Assembly (NCBI RefSeq): GCF_900156505.1
Contig: NZ_FTPR01000001.1
Span: 992,001-1,056,000 of the forward strand
Length of the DNA stretch: 64,000 bases
Direction of reading: 5' to 3'
From: Yoonia rosea
Lineage (GTDB): Bacteria; Pseudomonadota; Alphaproteobacteria; Rhodobacterales; Rhodobacteraceae
Part shown: one piece after another, positions 52,120-61,662 of the stretch
Layout of the letters: each line of letters begins with the position of its first letter
Numbering within the stretch: position 1 is the first letter of the stretch
Made by a program: the position numbers and the translations under genes
Notes under the pieces: generated by a model
Seen by the model: only the letters and a program-made list of their open reading frames with translations
The model's database searches: none
Told to the model about the DNA's origin: nothing

Positions 52120-53430
52120 ATGCCAACAGAAATCCTGATGCCTGCCCTGTCCCCCACGATGGAGGAAGGCACGCTGGCCAAATGGCACGTCAAAGAGGGG
52201 GACAAAGTGTCCTCTGGTGACATCATGGCCGAAATCGAGACCGACAAAGCCACGATGGAATTCGAGGCGGTGGATGAAGGTGTGATGGGCAAGATCCTGA
52301 TCGCCGAAGGCACCGAAGGCGTGAAGGTCAACGATGTGATCGCCATTCTGCTGGAAGATGGTGAAAGCGCGGATGATATCGGTGACGTCTCGTCCGGTTC
52401 ATCCGCCGCTGAAGCGCCGTCTTCACCTGAACCCGCGCCGAGTGCCGCACCAGCGGCCGAGAAGCCTGCGGCAGCGCCTGCCGCGCCTAAAAAGGACGGC
52501 GAGCGGATCTTTGCAACACCGCTGGCGCGTCGGATTGCGGCCGATAAGGGCCTTGATCTGACACAGATCAGCGGCTCTGGCCCGCATGGCCGGATCGTGA
52601 AGGCCGATGTGGAGAACGCGACTGCGACACCAAAAGCTGCCGCACCTGCGGCGAAGTCCGATGCGCCCGCGGCTGCGGCCGGTGCAGCAATGGCGGCTGG
52701 TCCTTCCACCGATGCTGTGCTGAAAACCTATGCGGATCGTCCGTTCGAAGAGGTCAAGCTGGACGGGATGCGCAAGACGATTGCCGCCCGCCTGACCGAG
52801 GCCAAGCAGTCTGTGCCGCATTTCTATCTGCGCCGCGATATCCAGCTTGATGTGCTGATGAAATTCCGCGCCCAATTGAACAAACAGCTTGAGCCGCGTG
52901 GCGTGAAGCTGTCGGTCAACGATTTCATCATCAAGGCCTGCGCACTGGCCTTGCAGCAGGTGCCCGATGCGAATGCGGTTTGGGCCGGTGACCGGACGCT
53001 GAAGTTCGAAAAGTCGGACGTGGCGGTGGCTGTGGCCATCGAAGGCGGGTTGTTCACGCCGGTACTGAAAGACGCCGAAATGAAGTCGCTCTCTGCCCTT
53101 TCAGCCGAGATGAAAGACCTTGCAGCACGCGCCCGTGACCGCAAACTGGCCCCACATGAATACGCGGGCGGCAGTTTCGCGATTTCCAACCTTGGCATGT
53201 TTGGCATCGACAACTTTGACGCCATCATCAACCCGCCCCATTCCGCAATCCTCGCGGTGGGTGCCGGTGTCAAAAAGCCGATTGTCAGTGACGATGGCGA
53301 ATTGACGGTCGGTACGGTCATGTCAACGACACTGTCGGTTGATCACCGTGTGATTGACGGAGCCTTGGGTGCAAACCTGCTCAATGCGATCAAGGACAAC
53401 CTTGAGAACCCGATGACGATGCTGGCGTAA
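52120..53430 (+). CDS. pdhC: Dihydrolipoamide acetyltransferase (E2) of pyruvate dehydrogenase
   Basis: A 436-residue E2 that transfers acetyl from lipoamide to CoA and forms the core of the complex. Domains in order: lipoyl (1-80, Lys43), Ala/Pro hinge, peripheral subunit-binding domain (about 127-165, [18 protein letters not shown] to [11 protein letters not shown]), second hinge, and the catalytic domain with [16 protein letters not shown], which holds the HxxxDG active site. It ends just before a strong terminator that separates it from cysE on the other strand. E3 is not in the window. Confidence 0.96.
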   Translation: MPTEILMPALSPTMEEGTLAKWHVKEGDKVSSGDIMAEIETDKATMEFEAVDEGVMGKILIAEGTEGVKVNDVIAILLEDGESADDIGDVSSGSSAAEAPSSPEPAPSAAPAAEKPAAAPAAPKKDGERIFATPLARRIAADKGLDLTQISGSGPHGRIVKADVENATATPKAAAPAAKSDAPAAAAGAAMAAGPSTDAVLKTYADRPFEEVKLDGMRKTIAARLTEAKQSVPHFYLRRDIQLDVLMKFRAQLNKQLEPRGVKLSVNDFIIKACALALQQVPDANAVWAGDRTLKFEKSDVAVAVAIEGGLFTPVLKDAEMKSLSALSAEMKDLAARARDRKLAPHEYAGGSFAISNLGMFGIDNFDAIINPPHSAILAVGAGVKKPIVSDDGELTVGTVMSTTLSVDHRVIDGALGANLLNAIKDNLENPMTMLA

Positions 53431-53446
53431 GCTGCTGATATAAAGA

Positions 53447-53487
53447 TAAAAAAGGGCGGCCCATTCATCGGGCCGCCCTTTTTATTT
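53447..53487. terminator. Bidirectional intrinsic terminator between pdhC and cysE
   Basis: AAAAAAGGGCGGCCC pairs with GGGCCGCCCTTTTTATTTT across a 7-nt loop. The T tract serves pdhC and the A tract serves cysE, whose stop codon lies within the tract. Confidence 0.92.
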
Positions 53488-54291
53488 TACCGTTTTCAAA
53501 ATCTGATCCATGCTGAGGGCCGGCTGGGAACACCCTGCCTCGCCCACGATCCTGGCGGGTACGCCGGCGACGGTTTTCATCGGTGGCACCTCTTCGAGCA
53601 CCACAGACCCTGCGGCGATCCGGCTGCAATGGCCGACCTTGATGTTGCCAAGCACTTTCGCCCCGGCCCCGATCAGCACGCCGTCGCCGATCTTGGGGTG
53701 GCGGTCGTCGTCCTCTTTACCGGTGCCGCCCAAAGTGACGGAATGCAGCATCGACACGTTATCGCCCACAACAGCGGTTTCGCCGACAACGATGGAATGC
53801 GCGTGGTCAATCATGATCCCCTGCCCGATCCGCGCGGCGGGGTGGATATCGACGCCGAACATCTCGCTTGTGCGCATCTGGATGAAATAGGCCAGATCCT
53901 TGCGGTTATGCTGATAGAGCCAATGGGCCAGACGATAGCACTGCACCGCTTGATACCCTTTGAAAAACAGCAAAGGTTTCATAAAGCGGTGGCAGGCCGG
54001 ATCACGATCATAGGTCGCCACAAGATCGGCGCGCGCCGCGGCGACCAGTTCAGGCGTGGCAACATAAGCCTGGTCTGCGATCTCACGCAGAATCTGCTCG
54101 GACATTTCGCGTGACGCGAGCTTCATCGAAATGCGATAGGCCAGTGCGCCTTCAAAAGATTTATGGTGCAGGATGCCCGCATAGATCAGCCCGCCCATCA
54201 GCGGCTCTGCGTCAATGGCCGCCTCTGCCTCTTCGCAGATGCGTTGCCAGACCGGATCAAACTCGGTGACACTGGGGTTTGGACGCGCCAT
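53482..54291 (-). CDS. cysE: Serine O-acetyltransferase
   Basis: A 269-residue left-handed beta-helix acetyltransferase that makes O-acetylserine, the precursor of cysteine. The N-terminal helical domain leads to hexapeptide repeats including VDIHPAARIGQGIMIDHAHS, VVGETAVVGDNVSMLHSVTL and DGVLIGAGAKVLGNIKVGHC. The start MARPNPSVTEF at 54291 follows GAGGAAAGTGCC; the open frame extends 66 codons further but is not coding-like. It neighbours the GTA cluster, as in other Rhodobacteraceae. Confidence 0.96.
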   Translation of the reverse strand: MARPNPSVTEFDPVWQRICEEAEAAIDAEPLMGGLIYAGILHHKSFEGALAYRISMKLASREMSEQILREIADQAYVATPELVAAARADLVATYDRDPACHRFMKPLLFFKGYQAVQCYRLAHWLYQHNRKDLAYFIQMRTSEMFGVDIHPAARIGQGIMIDHAHSIVVGETAVVGDNVSMLHSVTLGGTGKEDDDRHPKIGDGVLIGAGAKVLGNIKVGHCSRIAAGSVVLEEVPPMKTVAGVPARIVGEAGCSQPALSMDQILKTVK

Positions 54292-54373
54292 GGCACTTTC
54301 CTCGCTGCTTGTTGGTCTTCTGTCTAAAGCAGATAGGGCCTTCAAGCCAAGAACAAAGCTGTGATGCTGTCTG

Positions 54374-54667
54374 TCACTGAAATTGATGCATGTAAAAACC
54401 GCGCAGTTCCTGCGCCGCGATAGCGAGCGCGTGCAAGGCATCCGGCCCCAGTGCCGCAGGGCGCGAGGCAACCGCCCCACGCAGGGCACAGGACATCAAC
54501 GTGCCGGTCCCGAAAAGCGGATGCGGGCGGCCATGCGCAAGACGGTAGCGGTCGGCAAGCGTGGCCTTGGCGATCATGTCCCGCATCGCCGCCGCGCGTT
54601 TGTCGGGCGCAATCAGCGCCAAGGCGCGCGCGGCGGTTTCAATGTCGGCCAGATGAAGCGGCCTCAC
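54374..54667 (-). CDS. Conserved hypothetical protein at the end of the GTA cluster
   Basis: A 97-residue protein whose GTG start (54667) overlaps the gp15 stop in a GTGA junction. The sequence is Ala-rich and helical: IETAARALALIAPDKRAAAM, then HPLFGTGTLMSCALRG, ending ELRGFYMHQFQ. It is not one of the classic numbered GTA genes that I recognise. The tight coupling to gp15 suggests it is expressed with the particle genes. The function is unknown. An ATG start upstream inside gp15 is less likely. Confidence 0.72.
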   Translation of the reverse strand: MRPLHLADIETAARALALIAPDKRAAAMRDMIAKATLADRYRLAHGRPHPLFGTGTLMSCALRGAVASRPAALGPDALHALAIAAQELRGFYMHQFQ

Positions 54668-57600
54668 AGGTAGCGCTCGATCTGTGCCGTCAGCCCAGCG
54701 CCAAAGCGCTCTGATATCTGTGCAACCTCGATGGTGTAAAAGCCCGCGCCGATATCGTTGCTCAGCGCAGCTGCGGTATAGGTCCACTGCGGTGTTGCAA
54801 CGATCTGCTCGCGGCGCAACTGGCCCGACTTGTAGATGCGCAGGCGGTAGGCCTCGCTATCCTCGCCCAGCGGGATATCGCCATCGGCCCAAATATCCCC
54901 GTCAATGCGGCTGCATCTGATCCATGAGATCACCACATCCGCACCGTTCTTGGCCGCGCGCAGATGTGCCACCGGATAGGGCCGCAGGCCATTGCCCGCA
55001 AAGGCGTGGGTCTCATAGCGATAGCTGGGGTCGGACATGGGTTGCACTGCGGGACCAAAGCGATAGTGCCGCGCGGTGCCGCGTGCCGCCGTCGGCAGTG
55101 CAATCTGCCCCGGCACCCCGTTCATCAGTACGACCCGTGAACCCGGATGCCATGTTTGCGGCATCAGACCGCGACTGCCCGCCTGCCCGCGCAACAGACC
55201 CGACAGGCGGTAAACGCCGGCAGCGAGCGGTGTCGCCTCTTGGAACTGCAAAATCTCCCAATTGTCTTTTGTTCCGTCACCGATGGCGATGGTATTCGCC
55301 CCTGCCAGTACCGCCTCTAGAAGGGCCGAACTGAGCGTTCCGTTGATCAGCGAGACTTCGACTCCTGCCTGACGGTCCCAGATGCCCACAGGTCCGCGTG
55401 ACAGGGCGGTTTGTGTGAGACCGACAGTCGCAGCTTCGTTCAGGGTGCTTTGCAAGGCATAGTCGCTGTCCTGCGGTGCCCCGTAAAGTGCGATGCTTCC
55501 CGGCCATGGATTGCCAGCCGCCGCAACATAGGGCGCATGGGGTATCTCGTCTCCGGTCAGCATGCCGATATCGAGAAACAACAGTTCCGCAGGGATCGGG
55601 CCGATATAGGGCTGCAACTGCACGCTGTCCTCGGGGCGTGCGCCCCGCGCGTAGACAGAGGGTTCGATCCGCGTGGCCTCGATCAGGCGCGCGCCCGCCT
55701 CTTCGATCCGGTCGATCCGGTACGTTCCTGCATGGCCACCCGCGCGCAGATCAATTGTATCACCCGCGCCAACGTTTTGCTGCGAGGGCGGAAGCGCAAA
55801 GCGCACGGTCTCGCGCCCGATACGTGCCTCTTGCAGCCAGCGGGCGACGATATCCTGCCCCTCGCCACGGGTCAGGACCAAAGGCGCTTCGCTGCGTGTT
55901 GTGGTCAAGGTGTCATCATCCGGCAGGGTCACCTCTGCAGCGACAGCCTCATAATTGCCGTCAGCGGTGATATGGGCGAATTGCACGCGCCCTGCGATAT
56001 CTGCCTCGGCCGTGCGCGTATGCGACAGACCGCTATCACTGTCAGGATCCAGTGCGATATGGGCATCGGTCAGGTGATAATCGACCTGCCCATGGCGGCT
56101 CCGGAAGACCAGTACGCCATCCCGTTCGACCTCATCAAACCCGTAGGCCAGCATCAGCGGCTGGAGTGCTGCACGCCCTGTACTGACATCCGACACGTTA
56201 TAGCCGCGCACGACACCGAAAACCCCGCGCACATCATAGTCGTGCACGCCCGATCGCGCGCAGATCTCTGCCACCACCGAGGCCAGCGACCGATCCGAGG
56301 CGCGCCCGTTCAGCCAGGTGCCGGTGGCATAGCGGTCACCGTCGGACCAGACCGCACGGTTGCCCGGCCAATAGGGATATGGGCGCGGGTCCCAGCCTGT
56401 GACATGCAGATGCGCCAGATCCACCATGCGCCCGCCATAGATGTCAGACAGCGGGTTCATTGCAGGGTCAGAGAAATGGCGCGTCACCGCCTGCAGGTAT
56501 TGCATCTGCATCAGGTCGTCACGGTTCCCGTTCGAGGCCAGCGGCAGCGCTGCCTGCGCAAGGAAATGGCCCGGCGCATTGGCGCCCTTATCGACCGCAG
56601 GACATCCGACAGCAGTGAACCAGAAAGGTTTACTCTGCGGCTCCCAATCGGTTGCACCGCTCTGTCTGATACCGCCGATCCGGTCGTGGTGCTGGTGCGA
56701 CCACCAGCCGACAAAGTCTTTCGCCCGCCACACCCACGGCTCTGCGTCCGCATCGCGAATGGGTACCCGGCGTTGTGCTGCGCGGGCCTCTGGCGTGGGG
56801 TAGGACCAATCATAGTGTTCACCGCCTGCAACATTGCCTTGCAGATAATCCAGATCATAGATGGTCCCGACATCTGCATCGCGGTGATCGCTGCCTTCAC
56901 GCCAGTCTGCCAGGGGTAGCGCCGCCGACACACCGATGAAATCGATATTGGGATCGGCCCAGAGAGGATCGAGGTGGAAAATCTTGTCATCGGTCCCCGC
57001 AGGCTGCATCCCGTGATATTCGGACCAGTCGGCGGCGTAGCTGATCTTGCATGCCCCCCCAAGGATCTGGCGGACATCGGCGGCAAGGGCGCGCAAGGCC
57101 ACGACCATGGGAAAGCCGCTGGCCCCCCGCACCGTGGTCAGGCCCGCAAGCTCGTTGCCGATACAAAAGGCAGACACACCACCGGCAGCCGCACAAAGAT
57201 GCGCATAGTGCAGCACGAAGCGCCGGTAGCTGTTCTCGGCGGCACCCGTATACGTCACTTGTGTGCCCGAGATGTTGAAATCGAAAGGCGCCGCCTGCCC
57301 CATAAAGCCTGCGACCTGCGCGTCGGCGGCAGCGGTGCCATCAGGTGAGCCCGCACGCCCAGGTGCCACCGTCAGGGTCATCTCGCCGACCCATGGCAAC
57401 GCAGCCTGCTCGGCCGCGCCATAAGGGTCAGGCAGGCCATTCCCCGCGATCACATCCATCATCACAACAGGGCTGAAGACCACGTCAAGCCCGCGCGCCT
57501 TGAGGTCTGTGATCGCTTCAACCACAGCCGCATCCGCAGGCGTGCCCCCTGCAACCGGGATGCCATCGCCCTCGGCGACTGTCGCCGCCGCACTGCGGGT

Positions 57601-58545
57601 CTTGCCAGAAACACGCCACGGCATCGCGCCTGCGTCTGTCTGCCCCTGCACGACTTTCGGCTGGATGGCACAGGACCCGCAGCGCAGATCATCGCCAAAC
57701 CACGTGACCGGCAAGAGGACCGCACGGCATTGCGGCAAGGCAGCCTGCATCGCGTTCATCGAGACGGTGAAATCGCTGCCCCCCATGGGCGAGTTGGTAT
57801 TGACTGCCTGTTGCGCCCCGTAGCTTGCAGAGGCCGTGAGTTGCGACGTGGCCAGCGCGTATTCCCCTGCTCCGGGCATCAGTGTGACGGCCTGCGCGGT
57901 TTGCAACGCGTCATCCCGCACCCCCTGGCCCGCCCGCATCACCTCAAACGTCAGTTGCGGGATCCGGTTCCCGAATTGGCCCAGCGCGAGGTCTTCGAGC
58001 ACAACGTAGGCGGTACCGCGATAGGCAGGCGTGTTCTGCGCCCCCTCGATGGCGGAAATCTTGGGATCGGGCAGTTGGTCCTCCGTGCCCACATAGACCC
58101 GCATGTTCAGGGTATCCGGCGAAAGCTCGGCCCCGTCGGCCCAGATACGGCCCAGGCTACTGATCTGCCCTTCGCACAAGGCGACGGCGAGGCTGACAGA
58201 ATAGGAATAGGTTGTCGTCTTGGGCGCGGATGGCGCCCCTTTGCCCCCGCCGGATGTCGAAGAGCTTTCCTGAAACTGCGAGGCCCAGATGACCTGCCCC
58301 GCAACACGCATCCGGCCATAGATTTGCTGGATATCCGCGCCTTCGGCCGCACCTGTGACACGGAAACGGTCAATGCGGCCGGTCTCGACACTGCCACTGC
58401 CAGAGCCCAAAATCTGCTGGTCGATACGCTGGCCAATCACAGCACCGGCCGCCCGCCCGATCGTCGCCATCGACAGACCCATAACGGACCCGCCAATTGA
58501 GCCGCCCAGCGCCATGCCCACAGCAGAAAGTGCAATCGTTGCCAT
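54664..58545 (-). CDS. GTA gp15: baseplate multidomain/tail fibre-like protein
   Basis: A 1293-residue particle protein, the largest in the GTA cluster, matching the multidomain baseplate protein also called megatron. The N-terminal region has Gly-rich helices (MALGGSIGGSVMGLSM), followed by domains with TIM-barrel glycoside-hydrolase-like character (DFIGVSAALPLADWREGSDH), a tail-tip region, and C-terminal beta-rich binding modules. It likely forms the tail tip that contacts the recipient cell. It overlaps gp14 by 1 bp. Confidence 0.93.
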   Translation of the reverse strand: MATIALSAVGMALGGSIGGSVMGLSMATIGRAAGAVIGQRIDQQILGSGSGSVETGRIDRFRVTGAAEGADIQQIYGRMRVAGQVIWASQFQESSSTSGGGKGAPSAPKTTTYSYSVSLAVALCEGQISSLGRIWADGAELSPDTLNMRVYVGTEDQLPDPKISAIEGAQNTPAYRGTAYVVLEDLALGQFGNRIPQLTFEVMRAGQGVRDDALQTAQAVTLMPGAGEYALATSQLTASASYGAQQAVNTNSPMGGSDFTVSMNAMQAALPQCRAVLLPVTWFGDDLRCGSCAIQPKVVQGQTDAGAMPWRVSGKTRSAAATVAEGDGIPVAGGTPADAAVVEAITDLKARGLDVVFSPVVMMDVIAGNGLPDPYGAAEQAALPWVGEMTLTVAPGRAGSPDGTAAADAQVAGFMGQAAPFDFNISGTQVTYTGAAENSYRRFVLHYAHLCAAAGGVSAFCIGNELAGLTTVRGASGFPMVVALRALAADVRQILGGACKISYAADWSEYHGMQPAGTDDKIFHLDPLWADPNIDFIGVSAALPLADWREGSDHRDADVGTIYDLDYLQGNVAGGEHYDWSYPTPEARAAQRRVPIRDADAEPWVWRAKDFVGWWSHQHHDRIGGIRQSGATDWEPQSKPFWFTAVGCPAVDKGANAPGHFLAQAALPLASNGNRDDLMQMQYLQAVTRHFSDPAMNPLSDIYGGRMVDLAHLHVTGWDPRPYPYWPGNRAVWSDGDRYATGTWLNGRASDRSLASVVAEICARSGVHDYDVRGVFGVVRGYNVSDVSTGRAALQPLMLAYGFDEVERDGVLVFRSRHGQVDYHLTDAHIALDPDSDSGLSHTRTAEADIAGRVQFAHITADGNYEAVAAEVTLPDDDTLTTTRSEAPLVLTRGEGQDIVARWLQEARIGRETVRFALPPSQQNVGAGDTIDLRAGGHAGTYRIDRIEEAGARLIEATRIEPSVYARGARPEDSVQLQPYIGPIPAELLFLDIGMLTGDEIPHAPYVAAAGNPWPGSIALYGAPQDSDYALQSTLNEAATVGLTQTALSRGPVGIWDRQAGVEVSLINGTLSSALLEAVLAGANTIAIGDGTKDNWEILQFQEATPLAAGVYRLSGLLRGQAGSRGLMPQTWHPGSRVVLMNGVPGQIALPTAARGTARHYRFGPAVQPMSDPSYRYETHAFAGNGLRPYPVAHLRAAKNGADVVISWIRCSRIDGDIWADGDIPLGEDSEAYRLRIYKSGQLRREQIVATPQWTYTAAALSNDIGAGFYTIEVAQISERFGAGLTAQIERYL

Positions 58546-58982
58546 CAGGTGTCCCTCTCGATGAATTCAAAGCGTGCGGCGATCCGTTTTTGCCACGGCG
58601 CAGATAGTGGGCTCTCGACGACGCCGTGGCCCTGATAGGCGTGAATGAACTGCGGCAAGGCCCCAGTCTGTGACACCAGCCCAAGGTGTTTGGCCACGGC
58701 ACCCTGACGCATGCGGAACAGCACCACCTGGCCGGCGGCCAAAGGGGTGTCGCTGACATCATGGAAATGGCGCTTGGCGGCACAGAGCAAGCGTTCTACC
58801 CCCTGCGGCTCGGACCAGTCGCGCGTATAGGCGGGAATCGCTTCGGGCTCTTGGCCGTAGACCTCGCGCCAGATACCGCGCAACAGGCCCAGACAATCGC
58901 AGCTGACCCCCTGCACCGAGGCCTGATGACCATAGGGCGTGCCCAACCATGTGCGGGCAATCGTGACCACGCGATCGTTCAT
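58545..58982 (-). CDS. GTA gp14: NlpC/P60-type cell-wall peptidase
   Basis: A 145-residue cysteine peptidase. The catalytic Cys is in GVSCDCLGLLRGIW, and the catalytic His is in FIHAYQGHGVVESPL, with APWQKRIAARFEF at the C-terminal end. In the RcGTA particle this protein sits at the tail tip and opens peptidoglycan for DNA entry. The start at 58982 overlaps the gp13 stop by 4 bp, and its stop overlaps the gp15 start by one base. Confidence 0.93.
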   Translation of the reverse strand: MNDRVVTIARTWLGTPYGHQASVQGVSCDCLGLLRGIWREVYGQEPEAIPAYTRDWSEPQGVERLLCAAKRHFHDVSDTPLAAGQVVLFRMRQGAVAKHLGLVSQTGALPQFIHAYQGHGVVESPLSAPWQKRIAARFEFIERDT

Positions 58983-59860
58983 CGAATCAGGCTCCCGCCC
59001 TTGTTGGGACGATCCGCACGCGGCACGCTGACAAGCCAGTCATCGCCGGGAATATCGGGGAACCCCTGAAAGTTCAGAAAATTGTTGAATTTCTCACGGC
59101 ATGTCACAGGGCGTTTGTCACAGCCTGCAGTGATGCGGATCAGATCCCCCGAGCGGATCACCGCCTGCAACGGGGACCAGAGCGTGAGCACGCGTGTCTC
59201 GGTTCCGCTGTCACGCTTGATCACGCCTTGTAGTCCTGCGCCCGCGCCGCTCAGCACCCGCAAAGTGCCATTCTCGAACCAGCCCGCATTGAAGGACCCG
59301 CCGCCAGCCACATCAAACACTTGGCCGTCACTGGGCACAGACAACCTAGATTCAAGCCGGTATGAACTGTGATCTGTCACGAACTTACAGTGCCCGTCCC
59401 CCAGTACAGCACTACAGGTTTTGAGATAGGATCGCCCCTGCATCTGGTTCAATGCCGCAGTCAGCCCGTGCAATTCCGCCGCAAACCCGCCCGCACCGCG
59501 TGTGATCTCACCCAATGTGCCGCGAAAGAGCATCTTGCGCAGCGCCACATCATCCCAGCACACCAGCCAGACTTGCACTGCCGCGCCGTCAAACCGGCCC
59601 GCCAGAATATCGGCCTCGGCGATGGCGTCATCACTGAGCATACCGATGGCTTCGGTATTATTGACCGACAGGCCCGTCGTGCTGGCAATCGCCCGCGCAC
59701 TCAGACCGTTTTGCGGCGCATAGGACACCCCGTCGAACTGCAAGGTCCGGTCATGGTCGGTAAAGCCGAACATCCGGCCATCCCGCCGCACAATCAGCCA
59801 GCAATGGCAGGTATGGGTGGTGCCCGATTGCAGATGGGTGGTGAGTGCATCATTGCTCAT
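58979..59860 (-). CDS. GTA gp13: DUF2163 tail hub protein
   Basis: A 293-residue protein with the DUF2163 domain (CHCWLIVRRDGRMFGFTDHD near the start) and the C-terminal phage BR0599-like region with KTCSAVLGDGHCKF and CDKRPVTCREKFNNFLNFQG. Four conserved cysteines there resemble an Fe-S or zinc site of tail-hub proteins. It is coupled to gp12 by a 4-bp overlap. Confidence 0.93.
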   Translation of the reverse strand: MSNDALTTHLQSGTTHTCHCWLIVRRDGRMFGFTDHDRTLQFDGVSYAPQNGLSARAIASTTGLSVNNTEAIGMLSDDAIAEADILAGRFDGAAVQVWLVCWDDVALRKMLFRGTLGEITRGAGGFAAELHGLTAALNQMQGRSYLKTCSAVLGDGHCKFVTDHSSYRLESRLSVPSDGQVFDVAGGGSFNAGWFENGTLRVLSGAGAGLQGVIKRDSGTETRVLTLWSPLQAVIRSGDLIRITAGCDKRPVTCREKFNNFLNFQGFPDIPGDDWLVSVPRADRPNKGGSLIR

Positions 59861-60489
59861 AGGCGCACCTCGATCACGGGAACATTGGGCACTTGGCCCG
59901 CCTGAAAGCTGGACATCGAGGTCATGATCGCATCGGTGTCAAACCGCACCGGAACATCAAATTCAAAGCCTGCACGAATTTCGGCCGTGTGGTCAGGCGC
60001 ATCCGTAAAGGTGAGCATGCCGGTGTTATGGTCGAGCACATAATCCACACCCTCGGTGACCGGATCGCCGCCGACCTGCACGCGCACGGACCCCGCCACA
60101 GGTTTGGTAATGGGCCGGCGGTAAACGGTGTCGCCGGACCGGTAGGCCTTTTGCAGCTGAAAGACGCGCGTGACCTCATCACCGACGCCAATGAGTTGAT
60201 CCGATGACGTGACCGCTGCGGACGGACGGCACGACAGATAATCGCTCCAGTCCTTCCAGCGAAAGCCGATCAACTGCCCCTGTCGCGCCTCGAAAAACGC
60301 AATCAGCGTTTCGACATCGTCCAGAGACCGCAGGCCCAGACCTGCGTCATACCGCCTGCGCGCATGCGCCCAGGGCGTATTGCGTTCCTCATAGCCATTG
60401 GCCAGCGTCACGATCTCGGTGCGCCGCTCGGGCCCGCCCAAAGCGCCAAAGCTTAACGAGGCGGGAAATCTCACATCATGGAAAGTCAT
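59857..60489 (-). CDS. GTA gp12: DUF2460 distal tail protein
   Basis: A 210-residue protein of the DUF2460 family. It opens MTFHDVRFPASLSFGALGGP and contains FEARQGQLIGFRWKDWSDYL, both typical of the family. It forms the distal-tail ring on which the baseplate is built. Its stop overlaps the gp13 start by 4 bp. Confidence 0.94.
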   Translation of the reverse strand: MTFHDVRFPASLSFGALGGPERRTEIVTLANGYEERNTPWAHARRRYDAGLGLRSLDDVETLIAFFEARQGQLIGFRWKDWSDYLSCRPSAAVTSSDQLIGVGDEVTRVFQLQKAYRSGDTVYRRPITKPVAGSVRVQVGGDPVTEGVDYVLDHNTGMLTFTDAPDHTAEIRAGFEFDVPVRFDTDAIMTSMSSFQAGQVPNVPVIEVRL

Positions 60490-60497
60490 ATCGGCTC

Positions 60498-61157
60498 CTA
60501 ACGGTGACGGTCACTGCGGCCCAAAGCGCGGCTCATCTGCGCTGCGATCTGGCCTCGGCTGCGCTGAAACCCCTGCACATCAGGGGTTGTGATGTTCATA
60601 TTGACCGTGACCGCGCTGCCCCCGCCGCCACGCACCCCCAAGGTGCCGTCAGGGCCACGGGCCAGCGGCATGATCGCCTCGGGCCCCGCCTCACCCATCA
60701 GGCCCATGCCACCGCGCATCGGGAAACTCGTCGCCTGCGCGACAACCCCGCCTTTGGCAAAGGGCATCACGCGGCCTTGCGAAAACGAACCACCTTGAGC
60801 AAACGGCATCAGGCCTGACACCACAGCATTCACCCCATCGGCCATCAATCCGCCAAAGTGGTCGGTGACAGGGTTCACCGCCGCCGCGTAGACTGTCTTG
60901 GACATCTTGTCGGCCAATCCACTCAGCACATCCGACAGGGTTCGCCCATCCAGCACCAGCCCGTCAAAGGCCTGCCGCAGGCCGGTGGAAAAGCCGCGCT
61001 CCAGATTGCCCAGATCACGGCTGGTCTGTACCAACGCGCCTTGCATCTGGCGCAGCTGGTCGTCAAAAGCCGCTGTCATCACCGCTGCATCACCCAGACT
61101 TTCTTGCAGGGTCCCGACGCCGCCCTCTAGCGCGTCAATCTTGTCGAACTCATCCAT
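60498..61157 (-). CDS. GTA gp11: short tail tape-measure protein
   Basis: A 219-residue tape-measure protein of the tail. The N-terminal part is a helical coiled coil (DKIDALEGGVGTLQESLGDA), the middle has a hydrophobic Gly-rich stretch, and the C-terminal repeat-like part contains FAQGGSFSQGRVMPFAKGGV. The short length fits the short tail of the GTA particle. It overlaps the 64-residue chaperone gene by 8 bp. Confidence 0.9.
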   Translation of the reverse strand: MDEFDKIDALEGGVGTLQESLGDAAVMTAAFDDQLRQMQGALVQTSRDLGNLERGFSTGLRQAFDGLVLDGRTLSDVLSGLADKMSKTVYAAAVNPVTDHFGGLMADGVNAVVSGLMPFAQGGSFSQGRVMPFAKGGVVAQATSFPMRGGMGLMGEAGPEAIMPLARGPDGTLGVRGGGGSAVTVNMNITTPDVQGFQRSRGQIAAQMSRALGRSDRHR

Positions 61158-61344
61158 GTCTTTCGTCCTTCACGTCGTCAGGGAAATCACGCAGCAGCGC
61201 ATCAAGCTGCAATCGGCCCAAAGGGGCCTTCGCCGCATCCGCCCCCAGCATGATTTGCAATTCCGCAGGGGTAAGCGCCCAGAATTGGGCAGGATGCAGG
61301 CGCAAATGATGCAATCCCGCCCGCATCAGACCCGGCCAGTCCAT
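61150..61344 (-). CDS. GTA gp10.1: small tail assembly protein (rcc01693 type)
   Basis: A 64-residue protein, MDWPGLMRAGLHHLRLHPAQ and onward, with the pattern FWALTPAELQIMLGADAA seen in phage tail assembly chaperones. It lies between gp10 and gp11, the position of the second tail chaperone in GTA clusters. Its stop overlaps the gp11 start by 8 bp. Confidence 0.88.
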   Translation of the reverse strand: MDWPGLMRAGLHHLRLHPAQFWALTPAELQIMLGADAAKAPLGRLQLDALLRDFPDDVKDERHG

Positions 61345-61347
61345 GCC

Positions 61348-61662
61348 CTACTCCGGCACAGCAAAAGCGCGCGCCAAGAGCGTGGCGGCCAGTTTGGCAG
61401 CACCGACAGGCCCCCCTGCAATATCGGCGGTCAGCAGATCGGCCATCGTGCCGGTCCATCCGCCGCCACGCAGCCCTGCAACAACCACCGCCATCACATC
61501 GGCACCGGAAAAGGCCGCCCCCTCGAACCGGCGGATCAGATCGACCAAAGTGCCTGTTCCCAGCGTCGCCTCCAGCTCGGCCAAGGCGCCCAGCGTCAGC
61601 TTGCAGGTGTGCGGCACACCGTCGATCATAATGGTTACTTCGCCGGCCCAGGGGTTTGCCAT
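61348..61662 (-). CDS. GTA gp10: tail assembly protein
   Basis: A 104-residue protein of the GTA-type family that opens MANPWAGEVTIMIDGVPHTC, followed by LTLGALAELEATLG and a Gly-rich middle. It occupies the place of the tail assembly chaperone between the major tail protein and the tape measure. Its start shares a base with the gp9 stop. Confidence 0.9.
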   Translation of the reverse strand: MANPWAGEVTIMIDGVPHTCKLTLGALAELEATLGTGTLVDLIRRFEGAAFSGADVMAVVVAGLRGGGWTGTMADLLTADIAGGPVGAAKLAATLLARAFAVPE

